DNA of 64,000 bases from Cyanophora paradoxa (taxonomy: Eukaryota > Glaucocystophyceae > Cyanophorales > Cyanophoraceae). The stretch is from positions 62,001 through 126,000 of the forward strand of contig QPMI01000437.1 in the NCBI GenBank assembly GCA_004431415.1. Direction: 5' to 3'. Shown piece by piece: positions 62,701 to 64,000 of the stretch (its first letter is position 1; every line of letters starts with the position of its first letter). Made by a program: the position numbers and the translations under genes. The notes under the pieces were generated by a model, which saw only the letters and a program-made list of their open reading frames with translations, had not been told where the DNA came from and did no database searches.

Positions 62701-64000
62701 ATGCTGATCATGAGCACCGCGAATTGTGGGTCTAGCGATAGCTATAGGGCCGCCGGGCCGCGCAATAATTCATATTTGAGACTTCACGATATCGATATAA
62801 TTAGATCCAGAGAGGGGTGCATCCGGAGCCGCCTCGCTAGATTATAGCCCAGTAGTAGTTGCTAGCTATATATAGTTTGGATCCGGAGCCGCCTCGCTCG
62901 ATTAATTATATTGCGAGCGCGCACCGGGGTGCCGCCGGCTCTTGGTGTTGTCGAGCTGCGTGAAGAACTCGAAGAGACGCCGCTGGTCCGCCTCCCCGAT
63001 CCCGCACCCCCCGTCTGCGCGCGCGCGCGTCAAACCTACGTGAAAGGCAGATCTAAATTTCTATTTCAAAAGTGGACGTCGCATTGATACACCACGGCAC
63101 ATGTGTCAATGTTCTACGTGACGTGCCCTTCCGACCGATCAACTAGATAGCTGAAGGTGCTAGCTAGGTGAAAGGCAGATCTAAGGGTGGCGGTGCCGGC
63201 CGCGGCGGCGGCGGCAGAAATTAAAAGGCAGATCTAGAGACGGCGGGGACCATCTCTGCCGCCGGCGGCAGGCAGGCGGGCCGGGCGCGCAGGTGACGTC
63301 GACGCGGTAGAACATCTAGATCTAGATCTACAGCCTAGATCTAGAAATTGAAGCTAAAGGCAGATCTAGATCTGAAGGCAGGCCGGCCGGGCGTGCCGGT
63401 GACGTCGACGCGGTAGAGGGCGGTGCCGTCGGGGCCGGGGCGCCCCTCCGCGTCCACCTCCACCGTGATGCGCCCCCCCTCCGAGAACTTGGCAGAGTCT
63501 GGCCGGCATGACCGTGCCGGAAGTTAAACATTAGCGTCAACGCGATAATGAGAGCTTTGAATCAGCGGCTGAATATTTATTCAAAGGGCGCACTGCCGAC
63601 GAGGTTGATGAGGACCTGGCGGATGCGGGCGGGGTCCGACACGATGCAGCGCTGCAGATTCCGCCGGATCTGCACACGCGGCGCGGGCCGAGGGGCGTCG
63701 ATCACGAATCAAGACTCAACGGCAAAGCGCGAGGCGCGAGATGGGAGGGGCCGAAGAGGGGGAGGGGAGGGGGGGGGAGGCGCAGGGGAGGCGCGGGGGG
63801 AGGGGGAGGGGAAGGGGGGGGGTAAAGGGGGGAAGCTTAAGGGGAAAGGGGGAAGGGGGGGGTGGGGGGGGGCGCACGACGAACTGCAGGGCGATGTTCT
63901 TCTGGCCCGTCACCTGCCCGCGGGCCTGCCAGTGAGACCCTAGGCCTGCCACGGCCGGCCAGATCTAGATGACGATCTAGATCTAAAGTTCCGCGCACGC
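59706..64000 (-). CDS. Hybrid sensor histidine kinase with C-terminal receiver domain (5' end outside window)
   Basis: Minus-strand exons from the right edge: QVTGQKNIALQFV (63878-63925), IRRNLQRCIVSDPARIRQVL with INLVG (63594-63669), NSAKFSEGGRITVEVDAEGR (N box, 63.4-63.5 kb), DGGCGIGEADQRRLFEFFTQ (G1/F box, about 62.9-63.0 kb), GTGLGLFISRGIARALGG (G2 box, about 62.5 kb) and GCGSTFAFLFRA (62.35 kb). A poorly conserved receiver-like stretch follows (RGRTLIAAFDEE, AAWGMRTANPRTPDEALQA, AAVILFMPGAIPAPDLP) without a clear phospho-Asp. Then a Pro-rich linker and a complete receiver: RILFAEDTP, RILLSDIMMPEMDGLELAQR (phospho-Asp), VALSANVG, YDAFLA joined to KPVRAKELGECL (conserved Lys), stop at 59708-59706. 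The phospho-accepting His and sensor domain lie beyond 64000. Two-component signalling; signal unknown. Confidence 0.88.
60062..60095 (-). repeat. Copy of the receiver exon 3' end with donor in the downstream intron
   Basis: cgcacggcgaggaaggcgtcg at 60071 repeats 60187-60207, the exon end encoding DAFLA plus the donor gtgcg. The flanking aggggcggagaagctt is repeated as well (60039 and 60112). Confidence 0.85.
60408..60436 (-). repeat. Copy of a receiver exon 5' edge in the preceding intron
   Basis: gcccgtccatctccg at 60414 repeats 60324-60338, the first codons (PEMDG) of the exon 60187-60342. The true acceptor is the ctgcac just right of 60342. Confidence 0.8.
60595..60620 (-). repeat. Copy of a receiver exon donor in its downstream intron
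   Basis: gagacagggcgcactcgtatg (60595) repeats gagacagggcgcactcatgatg (60671), the junction of the exon ending SDIM with donor gtgcgccctgtctc. Confidence 0.8.
63255..63316 (-). repeat. Copy of the N-box exon 3' end with donor in the downstream intron
   Basis: ggtgacgtcgacgcggtaga at 63292 repeats 63400-63419, the exon end encoding LYRVDVT and its donor region; the gg-ccgggcg context next to it is repeated too. Confidence 0.85.

Overview
This 64 kb window is nuclear DNA from a GC-rich, very intron-dense eukaryote, most likely a photosynthetic protist. My leading guess is a haptophyte-type alga (Emiliania/Gephyrocapsa/Isochrysis-like); a stramenopile or another alga is possible. The reasons are many small exons of about 40-200 bp, introns that open mostly with GTGCGC or GTACCC and quite often with GC instead of GT, long poly-C tracts just before acceptors, and a gene set with plant-like members: DET1, a plant-type phosphofructokinase, a plant-type DusA and an organelle ABC1 kinase. 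All gene models were assembled by eye from exon fragments, so exon edges are approximate unless stated, but reading frames join across introns with consistent phase in most cases.

Left third (1-29 kb, accessory and repetitive). An AT-rich start holds a short tandem repeat and a perfect 28-bp inverted repeat. It is followed by a WD40 gene (799-about 6100, +) in which each of 15 consecutive exons encodes one WD repeat and all introns between them are phase 0. Next come coiled-coil exons (7.0-7.7 kb and 12.07-12.33 kb, +) that flank a C2H2 zinc-finger/Helitron-like (DUF6570-type) reading region (8.7-11.7 kb). A truncated ABC1-kinase copy follows (12.77-16.36 kb, -), then a duplicated Pro/Ala-rich exon (17.8-19.0 and 20.9-22.1 kb, -) around a possible LINE remnant (19.1-19.85 kb). 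Last is a tandem family on the - strand (20.9-27.4 kb) that I do not recognise, marked by an FRDRC motif.

Right two thirds (29-64 kb, housekeeping). Eight genes alternate strictly in strand: SPRY protein (+), ABC1-family kinase (-), tRNA-dihydrouridine synthase A (+), four-ACT-domain protein (-), ATP-phosphofructokinase (+), DET1 (-), a signal-peptide/multi-span membrane protein (+) and a hybrid histidine kinase running off the right edge (-). They therefore form divergent pairs with short shared 5' regions and convergent pairs with short 3' gaps. No operon-like functional unit is apparent: themes are light signalling (DET1), organelle quinone/lipid maintenance (ABC1K), glycolysis (PFK), tRNA modification (Dus) and two-component signalling.

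The most striking structural theme is that fragments of exon ends, usually with the splice donor, recur once or several times in the neighbouring intron or 3' flank. I see this in seven genes. The WD40 gene shows the same process at whole-exon scale, and the ABC1K and Pro-rich duplications at kilobase scale.
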